From: Synechococcus sp. AG-686-F08
GTDB taxonomy: Bacteria > Cyanobacteriota > Cyanobacteriia > PCC-6307 > Cyanobiaceae
Assembly: GCA_003210315.1 (NCBI GenBank)
Contig: QCVQ01000016.1
Coordinates: 1 to 38,297, forward strand
Direction of reading: 5' to 3'
DNA length: 38,297 bases
Part shown: one piece after another, positions 1 to 8,665 of the stretch
How positions within the stretch are numbered: the first letter of the stretch is position 1
Layout of the letters: each line of letters begins with the position of its first letter
The notes under the pieces: generated by a model
The model's database searches: none
What the model saw: only the letters and a program-made list of their open reading frames with translations
Told to the model about the DNA's origin: nothing
Program-made: the position numbers and the translations under genes

Positions 1-30
1 CATACCGAAGGCATCGAGGACTTCTCATGA
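1..30 (+). CDS. 3' end of an unidentified gene cut by the window edge
   Basis: The first ten codons of frame 1 read HTEGIEDFS followed by TGA. The TGA overlaps the ATG of the next small ORF as ATGA, the usual sign of translational coupling in compact genomes. The tail is too short to assign a family. It is called as a gene end only because of the overlap. Confidence 0.4.
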   Translation, partial: HTEGIEDFS

Positions 31-119
31 GCCCAAACTTGATTCAAGCTGCAGGTATTGGCAGCTTTCTTGCAGCTATTTCTGCTGTCTTTATGACGGC
101 CGTGTTTGTCGTTGGCTAA
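27..119 (+). CDS. 30-aa single-span membrane protein, unidentified
   Basis: This ORF runs from ATG at 27 to TAA at 117-119 and encodes about 30 residues. After the start MSPN it is almost entirely hydrophobic (Leu, Ile, Ala, Val, Phe, Gly), so it should form one membrane span. The start overlaps the stop of the preceding frame (ATGA). Size and composition recall the tiny subunits of cyanobacterial photosynthetic complexes (PetL/M/N, PsbM/X, PsaM). I compared it from memory with those and found no convincing match, so no function is given. A chance ORF remains possible. Confidence 0.4.
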   Translation: MSPNLIQAAGIGSFLAAISAVFMTAVFVVG

Positions 120-278
120 GGGTGAGGCCTTAACGCTTATCCCTGATCTCAACGACGTAAGCACATGGCTACCCAGGCTTCTACTGGGCCAGCCGCTTTT
201 AGTGGATTGAGATTGTGCTGACTACGGTTTGTCAGTTCGATCTTTGCTTTACAGTCAATGCGATAACGGCTGACCTCA

Positions 279-518
279 ATGACTTGGGAATACACGCAAT
301 TGCGTTTTGTTCCGAAAGGAAAGTCGTGGACTGGAGAAATCGAGGAACTTTGGCTTGATGAAAAGCAGTTGATTTCTCGAAGACATCCACAGCACGATGT
401 CACTTTGGTGGGCTTGATGAACGAGCTTGGACAGCAAGGTTGGGAACTGATTACCTATGCCCAACCCTTCACTGGGTATCACGGTGGTTGCTATACCTTT
501 AAACGTCAAACTTCATAG
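279..518 (+). CDS. Conserved hypothetical protein, 79 aa, DUF4177-like
   Basis: The ATG at 279 opens a 79-residue soluble protein starting MTWEYTQLRF. The middle and end (GLMNELGQQGWELITYAQP, then YTFKR) have the layout of short DUF4177-type proteins, with a WEY opening, a central 'LN-LG-GWEL' motif and a closing Phe-Lys-Arg strand. The family assignment comes from pattern memory. There is no signal peptide or membrane segment. It is monocistronic, with about 160 bp of apparently empty DNA upstream that presumably holds its promoter. Function unknown. Confidence 0.75.
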   Translation: MTWEYTQLRFVPKGKSWTGEIEELWLDEKQLISRRHPQHDVTLVGLMNELGQQGWELITYAQPFTGYHGGCYTFKRQTS

Positions 519-724
519 TCAAGGGGGTAAGAATCTGATTAAAGCATGTCTTTTCGGGATAAAAGTACCTTACTCGAAGTTGACTTGCGACTTACTCAAT
601 GATTCTTGGCTTTGTTGTTCAAATTAAATTTAGGAGTTGTTTGTGTCGTAGATGATTGCTCTTAGGCTTGGCTTCATTGTTTTTACATTCGTGTAATGGC
701 TGGGCATATCTCTGCTTTCTTAAT

Positions 725-1150
725 GTGATAATTGCTCTTTCGGGTCGATTATCAGTGACGTCTTGGCAGACAATCTCCTTTTGGTCATTGCTTGCGGTTG
801 TGTGGACTTTCCCTATCAACGCCTTGGCCTTGGAGCCGGTGAGGTATCGCTGCGGAGCACTCGGTGAGGTGAGTATCGATCGCTCTATGGCAAATCCAAT
901 AAGCGCGGTTGTTGTTTATGGAGATCAACGTTGGCCAGGCACCCTTAGTGGAGGATCGATGACATTTTTTAGCCCCACCAGCCAAACGCCAGATAGTCCT
1001 TGGATGAACTTCGGCCGAAATGGAGTGTGGCTCTACACCAATTACGTTGGAACGGCTGGCTGGAGTGAGTTTTGGGCAGAGGATGCTGCAACCTATCGAC
1101 GCAATCATCCTGACTTTCTCGAATCGAGCTGTGTGATGCTGAGCTCTTAG
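725..1150 (+). CDS. Predicted exported hypothetical protein, about 141 aa
   Basis: The open frame extends upstream to a TTG at 656, but I prefer the GTG at 725. From there the product begins with a short polar stretch including Arg, then a hydrophobic segment (FWSLLAVVWTFPINALA) followed by LEPVRY, which fits a Sec signal peptide cleaved after Ala-Leu-Ala. The mature part of about 110 residues is rich in Trp, Gly and Ser and has two Cys (in YRCGALG and near the C-terminus, SSCVM) that could form a disulfide. No family recognised. It lies among other small orphan genes at the left of the window. Confidence 0.55.
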   Translation: MIIALSGRLSVTSWQTISFWSLLAVVWTFPINALALEPVRYRCGALGEVSIDRSMANPISAVVVYGDQRWPGTLSGGSMTFFSPTSQTPDSPWMNFGRNGVWLYTNYVGTAGWSEFWAEDAATYRRNHPDFLESSCVMLSS

Positions 1151-1274
1151 GCGTTGTACCTCGTGGTTTGTGAACGCGTAACTGATCAGAAAGCTTTCGC
1201 TTAATGTCAATCCGCTGGTCTTGTTGTCTAGTCGTTTCTAATTTCAGGACAGTGCGCGTCTGGATTGGCGTTTG

Positions 1275-1619
1275 ATGCCCTCTCCCAAGCCGAGACGCAT
1301 TGTGCCGAGTCGTTCCTTAGAGCGATTTGTCGGCAGGTGGTTGGTTGCGATCCCAGTGGCTTTGGCTCCAGCATGGCTCTCTGCAGAATTGTTTCGCCTT
1401 CCCGCGGGAAGGGTGTGCGCCGCAATGAATCGATCGTTGCAAGAGCAAGTTTCAAGTTCTGTGGCCCAGCGGTTGCAACAAGACTGTGGTCAAGCCATTG
1501 ATCAGAGCGTGAATTTTTGGCTTCTTTGGTTCATTTGGGCACTCTTGATTCGATCGAGCTACCGCTACTGGCCTTGGTTGGTTGCGATGGTGGTTGAGGG
1601 TGAAAAACATGACTTCTAG
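1275..1619 (+). CDS. Small membrane protein, hypothetical, 114 aa
   Basis: The start is taken at ATG 1275 (MPSPKPRRIV). The N-terminus is basic, followed by a hydrophobic stretch (WLVAIPVALAPAWLSAELF). After an amphipathic region with two Cys comes a second hydrophobic segment (FWLLWFIWALLI) and an aromatic stretch (YRYWPWLVAMVV). The protein therefore probably spans the membrane twice. The charge pattern is coherent and no other frame competes convincingly. No family recognised. Confidence 0.5.
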   Translation: MPSPKPRRIVPSRSLERFVGRWLVAIPVALAPAWLSAELFRLPAGRVCAAMNRSLQEQVSSSVAQRLQQDCGQAIDQSVNFWLLWFIWALLIRSSYRYWPWLVAMVVEGEKHDF

Positions 1620-1640
1620 CGTCCTGCTTTGGCAGATTTG

Positions 1641-1784
1641 ATGGTCGAGACGGCAAGTGAGGTCTCGCGCACCCAGGCCTTACAAGCGGACGAATCGATT
1701 AGCTTGCGTCTTGATTTGATATCCAATGGCATTTCAGCCCCATCCCCTGTTGATGGTTTGTCTTGGAATGTCTCGCCACACTAG
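1641..1784 (+). CDS. Possible 47-aa small protein, unidentified
   Basis: ATG at 1641 to TAG at 1782-1784 encodes 47 mostly polar residues starting MVETASEVSR. The stop falls four bases before the ATG of the next small gene at 1789, and the ORF fills the otherwise empty gap. Neither point is proof. A chance ORF of this length is common. Confidence 0.3.
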   Translation: MVETASEVSRTQALQADESISLRLDLISNGISAPSPVDGLSWNVSPH

Positions 1785-1788
1785 AAGC

Positions 1789-1974
1789 ATGACGAACAGC
1801 ACTCCCACGATCCTGATCTGGGTCAACCAATACAAGAAATACCAACAGTTGACTAAGCAGGGGCTGTGTGATGAGGCCTCGTGCTTGAAAAAAGAAATTG
1901 ATGAAGCGCTGCCCTTGATTGATTTGACCTGGAAAGACTTAGAGCAAGCTGCATCAGACTGCTCGAATCCATAG
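1789..1974 (+). CDS. Small hypothetical protein, 61 aa
   Basis: The open frame reaches upstream to 1726, but the ATG at 1789 (MTNSTPTILIWVNQYKK) gives a more protein-like N-terminus and is preceded by a purine-rich AGAAG. The product is soluble and predicted mostly helical, with a Lys/Gln-rich start (QYKKYQQLTKQG), two Cys in DEASCLKK and SDCSN, and an acidic C-terminal half. No family recognised. It belongs to the run of short orphan genes in the first 2.3 kb. Confidence 0.5.
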   Translation: MTNSTPTILIWVNQYKKYQQLTKQGLCDEASCLKKEIDEALPLIDLTWKDLEQAASDCSNP

Positions 1975-2017
1975 CGTGAGACTTTGCTTGATAAGGGTGC
2001 CTTAGAACTTCACCGTC

Positions 2018-2260
2018 TTACTTCTTTCCATGTAGTTCTCTGAATTCTCCAAGTTTATCGAGATCTTTTTGTTCATCTACGCTGTAGTCAGTAAGGATGA
2101 GTGCCTTCCCAATCGTTCCAAGCGCATATTCAAGACGATCGAGATTTTTGCGTCCTTCTTCATCAGATCGAGCGGCTCGAATCACATCTGGTTTTAGTTG
2201 ATCCGCAAGTTTTTCCATTTCATTGGCAATGGCGCGAGCCTGATCGAGAGGTGTTGTCAT
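2018..2260 (-). CDS. Small helical hypothetical protein, 80 aa
   Basis: The ATG at 2260 gives an 80-residue, highly charged protein (MTTPLDQARAIANEMEK) with predicted long helices and no Cys or membrane segment. The composition is typical of a real soluble protein, unlike its shadow on the + strand. No family recognised. It is convergent with the preceding small + strand gene, with a 43-bp gap. Confidence 0.6.
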   Translation of the reverse strand: MTTPLDQARAIANEMEKLADQLKPDVIRAARSDEEGRKNLDRLEYALGTIGKALILTDYSVDEQKDLDKLGEFRELHGKK

Positions 2261-2575
2261 GGAGATTCTTAAATTCTGTCTTGGTAGGCCTTTGTCAATT
2301 GTAATTTAGCGGTGAAACATCTTTGATCTCAATCCTTAGTAAACCCTCTTGAAAAAATATTGACTCAATGTTTGGAGGCTTTGCTTGGTTGTTTCTGTTG
2401 GATTGCGCCCAGTATGGCCTTGGTGTCGCAATGGCTTTGGGGCTTGGAGCTCTGAAATTCTGTTTTTCGGACCCCCAATCATCCGTGATGCTGTGAGTTT
2501 GTTTGTTAATACTGCCATGATCGCTCAATGTGAGTAAGTTGAGCGAAGACCTGTTCGGATCAGCAGCACAGCACT
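2261..2575. other. 315-bp spacer with no well-supported gene
   Basis: Between the 80-aa minus-strand gene and yajQ I see no convincing gene. A 60-codon minus-strand frame (ATG at 2518, end 2336) and a 77-codon frame from a TTG at 2528 overlap each other in different frames, and neither has a protein-like composition. The spacer presumably carries the divergent promoters of the flanking genes. Confidence 0.5.
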
Positions 2576-3070
2576 ATGGCGTCATATTCATTTGATGTGG
2601 TTTCTGATTTTGACCGCCAGGAGCTGGTCAATACTCTGGATCAAGTCCGCCGAGATGTTGGAAATCGCTACGACCTTAAGGACTCAGGCACAGAGATTGA
2701 TCTAGCGGAAACAGAAGTGGTTATCACTACAGCTAGTGACATGACATTGCAAGCTGTAGAAGATATCTTGAGGACAAAAGCAACGAAGCGTGATCTTTCC
2801 CTAAAGATTTTTGACTTCCAAACTCCTGAAGCTGTAGGCGGGAATCGTGTGAAGCAGGTCATTCAATTGCGAAAGGGGCTTAGTCAAGAGCTTGCTAAAA
2901 AGCTCAGTAAAATGGTTCGCGATGAATTGAAGAAGGTCACGGTTGCAATTCAGGGGGAAAGTCTTCGTATTACTGGTAAGAGTAAGGATGATCTTCAAGC
3001 TGCGATTCAACTCGTGAAAAGTAAGGAAGAAGAATTAGACGTTCCACTTCAATTTGAAAATTATCGCTGA
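2576..3070 (+). CDS. yajQ: YajQ family nucleotide-binding protein (UPF0234)
   Basis: This is a 164-aa soluble protein and a full-length YajQ. It has the family opening (SYSFDVVSDFDRQELVNTLDQ), a middle ending in KIFDFQTPEAVGGNRVKQVI, and the closing KSKEEELDVPLQFENYR. Family members have two ferredoxin-like domains. In Xanthomonas a member binds cyclic di-GMP, and in other bacteria members bind nucleotides or RNA. The cyanobacterial role is not established. The ATG at 2576 gives the standard N-terminus. It sits alone between the small-gene region and ggt. Confidence 0.93.
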   Translation: MASYSFDVVSDFDRQELVNTLDQVRRDVGNRYDLKDSGTEIDLAETEVVITTASDMTLQAVEDILRTKATKRDLSLKIFDFQTPEAVGGNRVKQVIQLRKGLSQELAKKLSKMVRDELKKVTVAIQGESLRITGKSKDDLQAAIQLVKSKEEELDVPLQFENYR

Positions 3071-3323
3071 ATTTGGATCACTTTCCCTTGGTTTTTACTT
3101 AATTGTTGGAATTTGGCAATCATCGACTTGAAACTGTTGTTAGCTGAGTTGAATGCCTCTTTAATGAGGTTAATAGTGTTTTGATTTCCTGTACATGTAT
3201 TGTTTTGATGGAAAAGTGGTGAGGTCTTGTGTTGATCTCTCTTTGTGTCGCTAGGCCTTACAATGTTCGCAAGATCCAGTGCTAAGGAGTGGTCTTAAAT
3301 ATTGTTGATGCTGGCTTGGTCTC

Positions 3324-5141
3324 GTGAAGTCTATTTTTCATCACTTGTCTCGTAAAAGATATTCTAATTTTTTGATCCTAAATGTCTCTGCAAGCATCTC
3401 TTTTTTACTGTCTTCTTCTCCGATTTGTGCCAATCAAATTCGTTTAAAAGGGCCTACTGCCGAAAATCTTTTACAGGAATCTGGTCAACGTTTTCACCCT
3501 GTTGATTCATCACTCGGAATTGTAAGTAGCCAGGAGCGACTGGCGAGTGAAGCAGGTGCCTTAATGCTACGGAAGGGGGGGAATGCCATAGATGCCGCAG
3601 TAGCCACAGCTTTTGTCCTATCTGTGACTTTGCCCCAGGCTGGAAATCTTGGTGGAGGTGGATTCCTTGTGTTCTGGCATGCGCCTGAGCGCAAATCCTA
3701 TGCGCTTAATTTTCGCGAAATTGCTCCTCAGCTTGCGCATCGAGACCTGTTCCTTAACGCTGATGGAACAGTGAGTAAAAACAAGGAGTTTTTTAGTTTA
3801 TTGAGCACCGGCGTGCCTGGGAGTGTGGCCGGACTTCTAAAGGCTCAGAAGCGTTTTGGACGATTGAGTCGGGCTGAGGTGATGGCTCCCTCGATACAAC
3901 TGGCTGATGCTGGTTTTGTTGTTTATCCACAATTGGCCGACTCTCTTAAGAGAGCATTTTCACGTTTGAGCCAAGACCCCACAGCAAGGTCACTTTTTTA
4001 TCGGCAAGTCGATGCTCCTGAAGGTGGAATTCAGTGGACTCCCTATCAATCGGGTGAAAAGCTCCGCCAGCCTGATCTGGCGAAGTCCCTAAAACTCATT
4101 TCTCTTAAGGGTGTCTCGGGTTTTTATGAAGGAACGACTGCTAACAAGATCGTGGCTTTAATGAAGGCTCAGGGAGGGCTAATTGATCATCTTGATTTAT
4201 CTGACTTTTCTGCTCCCTGGCTAGAACCTGTGAAGGGAGTCTTTCGCGGTTATACGGTGATTTCCATGCCACCACCAAGTAGCGGTGGCATTACACTTCT
4301 TCAGATCTTGAAGTTGATTGAACCTTTTGATCTTGAGGTTTTAGGTTTGAACAGTGCTGATTCCATTCATTTGCTGACAGAGAGCATGAATCTGGCTTAT
4401 CGAGACCGTAATCATTTCCTTGGAGATCCAGATCAGATCGATATACCCATTGGTAAGCTTCTCTCTTCATCATATATTGATAGTTTGCGTGATCAATTAA
4501 ACCTCAATTCTCATACTTCAGCGGCTGATTTGGCGGGGCAAGCCCCTATGTCATCCGGTGTCAATACAACTCATCTTTCTGTGGCTGATCGTGATGGTTC
4601 CTTGGTGGCATTAACCACGACCTTGAATTTTGCCTATGGCAATGGAATCGCCGTTCCAGGTGCTGGTTTTCTTTTGAACAATGAGCTGGCAGATTTTACG
4701 GCCAAGCCTGGTGTTCCTAATGCTTACGGCTTGGTGCAAGGGGAGCAAAATGCGGTTGCTCCTGGTCGAAGACCGCTCAGTTCAATGACGCCAACCATTG
4801 TTTTGAATGAGGCGGGCGATTCTTGGTTGGCGACGGGTAGCCCTGGTGGTAGCCGGATTATTACAACTGTCTTGCAAGTGCTTTTAAACCGGATTGTTCA
4901 TGGTCTCAATCTTGCGACCAGTGTTGCCACACCCAGGATTCACAGTCAGCTTTGGCCTGATTCCTTGCAGATTGAGCAGGGATTAAGTCCTGACACAGTT
5001 CACTTATTGAGACAGCGAGGTCACGCATTGCGGTTTACTCGCTCGATGGGATCCGCGAATAGTGTGGAGCTCAAGCCAAATGGCGGGAGTTTTGGAGTTG
5101 CTGATCCTCGCAGGCCTGAAGGAGCTGCTATCTCAGAATAG
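3324..5141 (+). CDS. ggt: Gamma-glutamyltranspeptidase, exported
   Basis: This 605-aa protein starts at GTG 3324 with a Lys/Arg-rich N-terminus and a hydrophobic core ending near Cys-Ala-Asn, consistent with a periplasmic signal peptide. Family features are present: EAGALMLRKGGNAIDAAVA near the start, NLGGGGFLV, the autoprocessing site NTTHLSVAD with the nucleophile Thr near residue 415, and SPGGSRI. The precursor is expected to cleave itself before that Thr into large and small subunits. It then hydrolyses or transfers the gamma-glutamyl group of glutathione and related peptides. The gene runs alone and its stop lies only two bases from the end of the convergent DUF481 gene. Confidence 0.93.
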   Translation: MKSIFHHLSRKRYSNFLILNVSASISFLLSSSPICANQIRLKGPTAENLLQESGQRFHPVDSSLGIVSSQERLASEAGALMLRKGGNAIDAAVATAFVLSVTLPQAGNLGGGGFLVFWHAPERKSYALNFREIAPQLAHRDLFLNADGTVSKNKEFFSLLSTGVPGSVAGLLKAQKRFGRLSRAEVMAPSIQLADAGFVVYPQLADSLKRAFSRLSQDPTARSLFYRQVDAPEGGIQWTPYQSGEKLRQPDLAKSLKLISLKGVSGFYEGTTANKIVALMKAQGGLIDHLDLSDFSAPWLEPVKGVFRGYTVISMPPPSSGGITLLQILKLIEPFDLEVLGLNSADSIHLLTESMNLAYRDRNHFLGDPDQIDIPIGKLLSSSYIDSLRDQLNLNSHTSAADLAGQAPMSSGVNTTHLSVADRDGSLVALTTTLNFAYGNGIAVPGAGFLLNNELADFTAKPGVPNAYGLVQGEQNAVAPGRRPLSSMTPTIVLNEAGDSWLATGSPGGSRIITTVLQVLLNRIVHGLNLATSVATPRIHSQLWPDSLQIEQGLSPDTVHLLRQRGHALRFTRSMGSANSVELKPNGGSFGVADPRRPEGAAISE

Positions 5142-5143
5142 TC

Positions 5144-6067
5144 TTAAAAAAGTTGTGTCCCAAGTTGCAATGAAAAGCTATTGTCGATTTGTGGAGATGT
5201 TAGTGAATTGTAAATGAGTTGACCATTCAGAGATGTAAATAGTTTCTTGTCTCCCAAGGGATAGATCTTGATTGTTCCTGAGAAATTATTGCTCGGAGAT
5301 AGGCCCTCTACATAAGCCCCTGTAAATTGATTACTTAGTGAGAGATTGAAGTAATTGTTTGGATCCCAGTCAAAGCTAATTCGTGCGCTACTTGCTGCAA
5401 ATGTATTTCCACAGTACTTGTCACGTGTGCAGAATTTTCCGCCCCAAATAGTCTGTACTGAAGGCCCCGCAGATACATTGAGGGTTGTAGTGTCGGTTTT
5501 TATGAGATCGTATCCAAGACCAATTGAATTAATAAGATTATTTGCACCTACCTGATTAAGTGTGTCATAGTCATAAATATTTGAGATGTAGGCGTTTGAT
5601 TTTCCTGAGAATGTGTATGAATAACGTAGATCTATTTGTCCTTGGTTGGTGTCAGTAGAGCCTTCCTTTTCGCTAGCACTTCTGGAAAAGCCATATTCTG
5701 TATTGGCTTTAAAGGAAAATAGGCTTACTTTGTCCTTGTATTGTGTGACGAGTTGAGATGTGCTGTCAAGGTCATAGTCTCGATCTGTATTAGAGCCTGT
5801 AATTCCGGCTGAAAAGCTTCCTGTCCATCGCTTTTTTTTCGGCTTGGCTTTCAGGGCTGTCGATTTGATTTTAAGCTTCCCCAGGCTTGGATGGTCAATG
5901 ACCGTAAGCGTATCAGTGCTTTCACTCTTGACTAATTTTCCTTGAATCTTGTCGCCATTGCTTAGGATCAGTGTAATTGTTTCTGCGGAAGCGATGCGTA
6001 TTCCGCCTTCTAATAGCAGCAGAACTGTTGCATTTAGGGCGATTGAAAGGCGTCCTGCTTTTATCAA
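5144..6067 (-). CDS. DUF481 family outer-membrane beta-barrel protein
   Basis: This 307-aa protein starts at a TTG (6067), because an in-frame TGA lies just upstream and no ATG or GTG is available. Residues 1-28 form a signal peptide ending IASAE. A small N-terminal domain follows (LSNGDKIQGKLVKSES), a pattern common ahead of DUF481 barrels. From about residue 80 there are alternating beta strands rich in Tyr, Ser and Asn, ending in Phe (SLQLGTQLF), the terminal aromatic expected for BamA-dependent insertion. Two Cys (FCTRDKYCG) could form a loop disulfide. It lies 34 bp downstream of the OprB-like gene on the same strand and may be cotranscribed with it. Confidence 0.8.
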   Translation of the reverse strand: MIKAGRLSIALNATVLLLLEGGIRIASAETITLILSNGDKIQGKLVKSESTDTLTVIDHPSLGKLKIKSTALKAKPKKKRWTGSFSAGITGSNTDRDYDLDSTSQLVTQYKDKVSLFSFKANTEYGFSRSASEKEGSTDTNQGQIDLRYSYTFSGKSNAYISNIYDYDTLNQVGANNLINSIGLGYDLIKTDTTTLNVSAGPSVQTIWGGKFCTRDKYCGNTFAASSARISFDWDPNNYFNLSLSNQFTGAYVEGLSPSNNFSGTIKIYPLGDKKLFTSLNGQLIYNSLTSPQIDNSFSLQLGTQLF

Positions 6068-6101
6068 AGTGGAAGGATTAACTCATGTTTTTCATTTTAC
6101 A

Positions 6102-7301
6102 TTATATTGACAGATTTATTTGCGCACCTGTTGCCCAGATTGTTTGCCGAGACCCTTCTCCAGAGGGGTTGATGATCCATTGCATGAGCGGCTGTATTTG
6201 CAGGCGTTCAGATATTTGTATCTTGTAGTTGAGTTCAACGACCCCTTCGTAGCTTTGGTTGGGGGCAATGCTTCGACTGAATCCGTTCCTGTTTAACCCC
6301 AGCGCTAGTACGTCTTGGGGCCTGCCAGGAATGATGCCTTGGCTGAGCAGTCCAGCAGCTGTATAGCTTGTTAGTGGATTGTTGTCGGGATCGAGGCTGA
6401 GGCTGCTGGATATCCAGATTCGGTTGTCTTCCCCGATGGGTAGTTGGGGCAATGGCCAAGTTACAGTCGCGTAAATGCCTCGATTGGTGCCTTCACCCAG
6501 GTTTTTATTTGAGTTGACGTCTAGGTTTGTGGATGAAATATAACCGCCTAATTGAATAAGAGGGTCTGGCATGTTTAGTGCCTCTTCCTCTGTTTTGGTT
6601 TGTTTAGAATAGGCTAATGGATTCATCGACCACTGGAAAATTTGCAGACTGCCTTCGAGCTTTGGTGTTAGCGGTGTAACCCCTAGAGCAGCTGCGATCT
6701 GATGTGTTTTGTTTAAGCTGTAGTAGGCATAGTCAAGACTTCCTAGTTGTTTGTGGTGAATGCCTATTTGTGCGCCAGGAGCGCTAAGTGGCATGATTGG
6801 ATAGCCAATTACAGATAGATTGTAGGGTGTATCTAATGTGTAATTTGTGTAGTAATCCAGTGCAGGTATTTCCATTAAATTATTTCCGACTGCAATCACT
6901 CCAGCATTCATGCTCCAGTCGATTTTCTTGTTGCCTTCGATCCGTTCTAGCGATGCTTGCGTGATCCACATGCCTGTTGGAGTGACCAGACTTTGCAGCG
7001 GATACTCGGTTCCAAGTTGTTCATTGAGATTTGGATTGCCTGCGAACTGACTCAGTTCCAGCTGAATCTGCCAGTGATCTAAGCCTGTCCAGCTGTTCCG
7101 GTTTTTGTAGAGGCCCGTCCCCAGGGTGAGTCCCGCGGCAACTTGTTGCATCCAACTACTGGAAGATGGCTCGATGCCACCTCCGACTCCCACCACCGGT
7201 TGGGCGATGAAATCTAGGTTGAAATCAATCCATCGAGGTTGTGGGCGAGATGTTTCCGCATCGTTGGCTTGAGCTCCAGTAAAAAACAGCCCAGAACTCA
7301 A
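6102..7301 (-). CDS. OprB-like carbohydrate porin; start codon uncertain
   Basis: This is an outer-membrane porin of roughly 400 aa. The C-terminal part matches the OprB pattern: RPQDVLALGLNRNGFSR, then YEGVVELNYKIQISERLQIQP, then LMQWIINPSG. It ends in a short strand (INLSI). The usual cyanobacterial SLH domain is absent. The start is odd. From the TTG at 7301 only MSSGLFFTGAQA precedes the mature part, too short for a signal peptide. The same frame stays open upstream into the 3' end of hemL and encodes a basic stretch ([15 protein letters not shown]) that would complete a good signal peptide. That extension has only ATT and CTG as possible starts before a TGA. Confidence 0.75.
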   Translation of the reverse strand: MSSGLFFTGAQANDAETSRPQPRWIDFNLDFIAQPVVGVGGGIEPSSSSWMQQVAAGLTLGTGLYKNRNSWTGLDHWQIQLELSQFAGNPNLNEQLGTEYPLQSLVTPTGMWITQASLERIEGNKKIDWSMNAGVIAVGNNLMEIPALDYYTNYTLDTPYNLSVIGYPIMPLSAPGAQIGIHHKQLGSLDYAYYSLNKTHQIAAALGVTPLTPKLEGSLQIFQWSMNPLAYSKQTKTEEEALNMPDPLIQLGGYISSTNLDVNSNKNLGEGTNRGIYATVTWPLPQLPIGEDNRIWISSSLSLDPDNNPLTSYTAAGLLSQGIIPGRPQDVLALGLNRNGFSRSIAPNQSYEGVVELNYKIQISERLQIQPLMQWIINPSGEGSRQTIWATGAQINLSI

Positions 7302-7342
7302 GATCGCATTTGCGACACATTGAGCCCAGAACCTCGTCCTAT

Positions 7343-8659
7343 TCAGGAGATTGCAGCGAAGCTTTCTCGGAATGCCTTGATGGTCGCGTCGATGTCTTCA
7401 TCGGAATGGGCAAGGGATGTGAAGCCCGCTTCAAAGGCAGATGGTGCGAGGTAAACACCGCGTTCGAGCATTGCTCTATGAAGTTGTCCAAACCGCACGG
7501 AATCGGTCGTTTTCGCTTCTTCGAAATTTCGAACTGGACCTTCACAAAGGAAGAATCCAAACATGGCCCCAACGCTGCCCCCGGTAATTGGAAGCCCGGC
7601 CTCGCGGCCTGCATCAAGAATTCCTTGGATTAAGCGCTCTGTTGTAGCGGTGAGCTTCTCGTAACTTCCTGGCTGCTTGAGCAGTTCGAGTGTTTTTATC
7701 CCAGCCGTCATTGCTAAGGGGTTGCCGCTCAACGTTCCTGCTTGATACATCGGGCCAGCAGGAGCAACCATTTCCATGATCTCTTTGCGACCGCCATAGG
7801 CACCAACAGGTAAACCTCCCCCAATGACCTTGCCCATCGTGGTGAGATCAGGAGTCACACCAAAGTGCGCTTGCGCACCGCCGTAGCTGATTCGGAATCC
7901 CGTCATCACTTCATCGAAGACGAGAAGTGCTCCGTTTTCTTTGGTGAGCTCTCGCAAGCCCTCCAAAAATCCTGGTTCCGGTTGGATGAATCCTGCATTG
8001 CCAACAATGGGTTCAAGAATCACTCCGGCGATGGCATCGGGGTTCTCAGCGAACAGCTGTTTTACCGATTCCAGATCGTTGTAGGGAGCAGTCAGCGTGT
8101 TCGCTGTAGTGCTTCGGGGCACTCCTGGTGAATCGGGTAGGCCGAGTGTTGCCACCCCTGAGCCAGCCTTAACGAGGAACATGTCCGCGTGGCCGTGGTA
8201 GCAACCTTCGAACTTGATGATCTTGTCGCGCCCTGTGAACGCACGAATCAAGCGCAACATCGACATGCAGGCTTCAGTGCCGCTATTCACAAAGCGCACC
8301 ATCTCCACGCTGGGGACGGCTTCAATCACCATCTCGGCCAGGGTGTTTTCTAAAGCGCAAGGAGCTCCAAAGCTTGTGCCTTTCTCAATGGCTTCTTGCA
8401 GAGCGCTGATGACCTCTGGATGCGCATGGCCGCAGATGGCTGGCCCCCAGCTGCCGATGTAGTCCACGTATTTATTTCCATCGACATCCCAGGCGTAAGA
8501 GCCTTTGACCCGATCGAACACGATGGGTTGTCCTCCGACCGACTTGAAGGCGCGCACCGGAGAGCTCACACCGCCCGGCATCAGAGCCTTGGCAGCACTG
8601 AAAATGGCCTGGGAGTGGCTGGTGTTCAGGTTGGAAGCAGTCACGGGGACGGGAGCCAA
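7343..8659 (-). CDS. hemL: Glutamate-1-semialdehyde 2,1-aminomutase
   Basis: HemL is a PLP enzyme that converts glutamate-1-semialdehyde to 5-aminolevulinate, the first committed precursor of chlorophyll, heme, bilins and corrins. The 438-aa product is full length and very close to cyanobacterial HemL as I know it: [20 protein letters not shown] at the start, [23 protein letters not shown], and [12 protein letters not shown] with the Schiff-base Lys. The frame opens with TTG at 8659. A GTG five codons further in is an alternative, and there is no ATG before the conserved region. It is divergent from glcD across a spacer full of inverted repeats. Its 3' end appears to overlap the signal-peptide region of the OprB-like gene. 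Confidence 0.96.
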   Translation of the reverse strand: MAPVPVTASNLNTSHSQAIFSAAKALMPGGVSSPVRAFKSVGGQPIVFDRVKGSYAWDVDGNKYVDYIGSWGPAICGHAHPEVISALQEAIEKGTSFGAPCALENTLAEMVIEAVPSVEMVRFVNSGTEACMSMLRLIRAFTGRDKIIKFEGCYHGHADMFLVKAGSGVATLGLPDSPGVPRSTTANTLTAPYNDLESVKQLFAENPDAIAGVILEPIVGNAGFIQPEPGFLEGLRELTKENGALLVFDEVMTGFRISYGGAQAHFGVTPDLTTMGKVIGGGLPVGAYGGRKEIMEMVAPAGPMYQAGTLSGNPLAMTAGIKTLELLKQPGSYEKLTATTERLIQGILDAGREAGLPITGGSVGAMFGFFLCEGPVRNFEEAKTTDSVRFGQLHRAMLERGVYLAPSAFEAGFTSLAHSDEDIDATIKAFRESFAAIS

Positions 8660-8665
8660 AGGGCA

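Noticed and set aside
2336-2528. Minus-strand frames of 60 and 77 codons upstream of yajQ
   Set aside because: They overlap in different frames, one needs a TTG start, and neither resembles a folded protein. The spacer was left without a gene.
3071-3323. Short CCTC-TTTAAT-GAGG stem and a TACAAT box ahead of ggt
   Set aside because: The stem is only four base pairs, and no -35 element sits at a suitable distance from the TACAAT, so neither was called.
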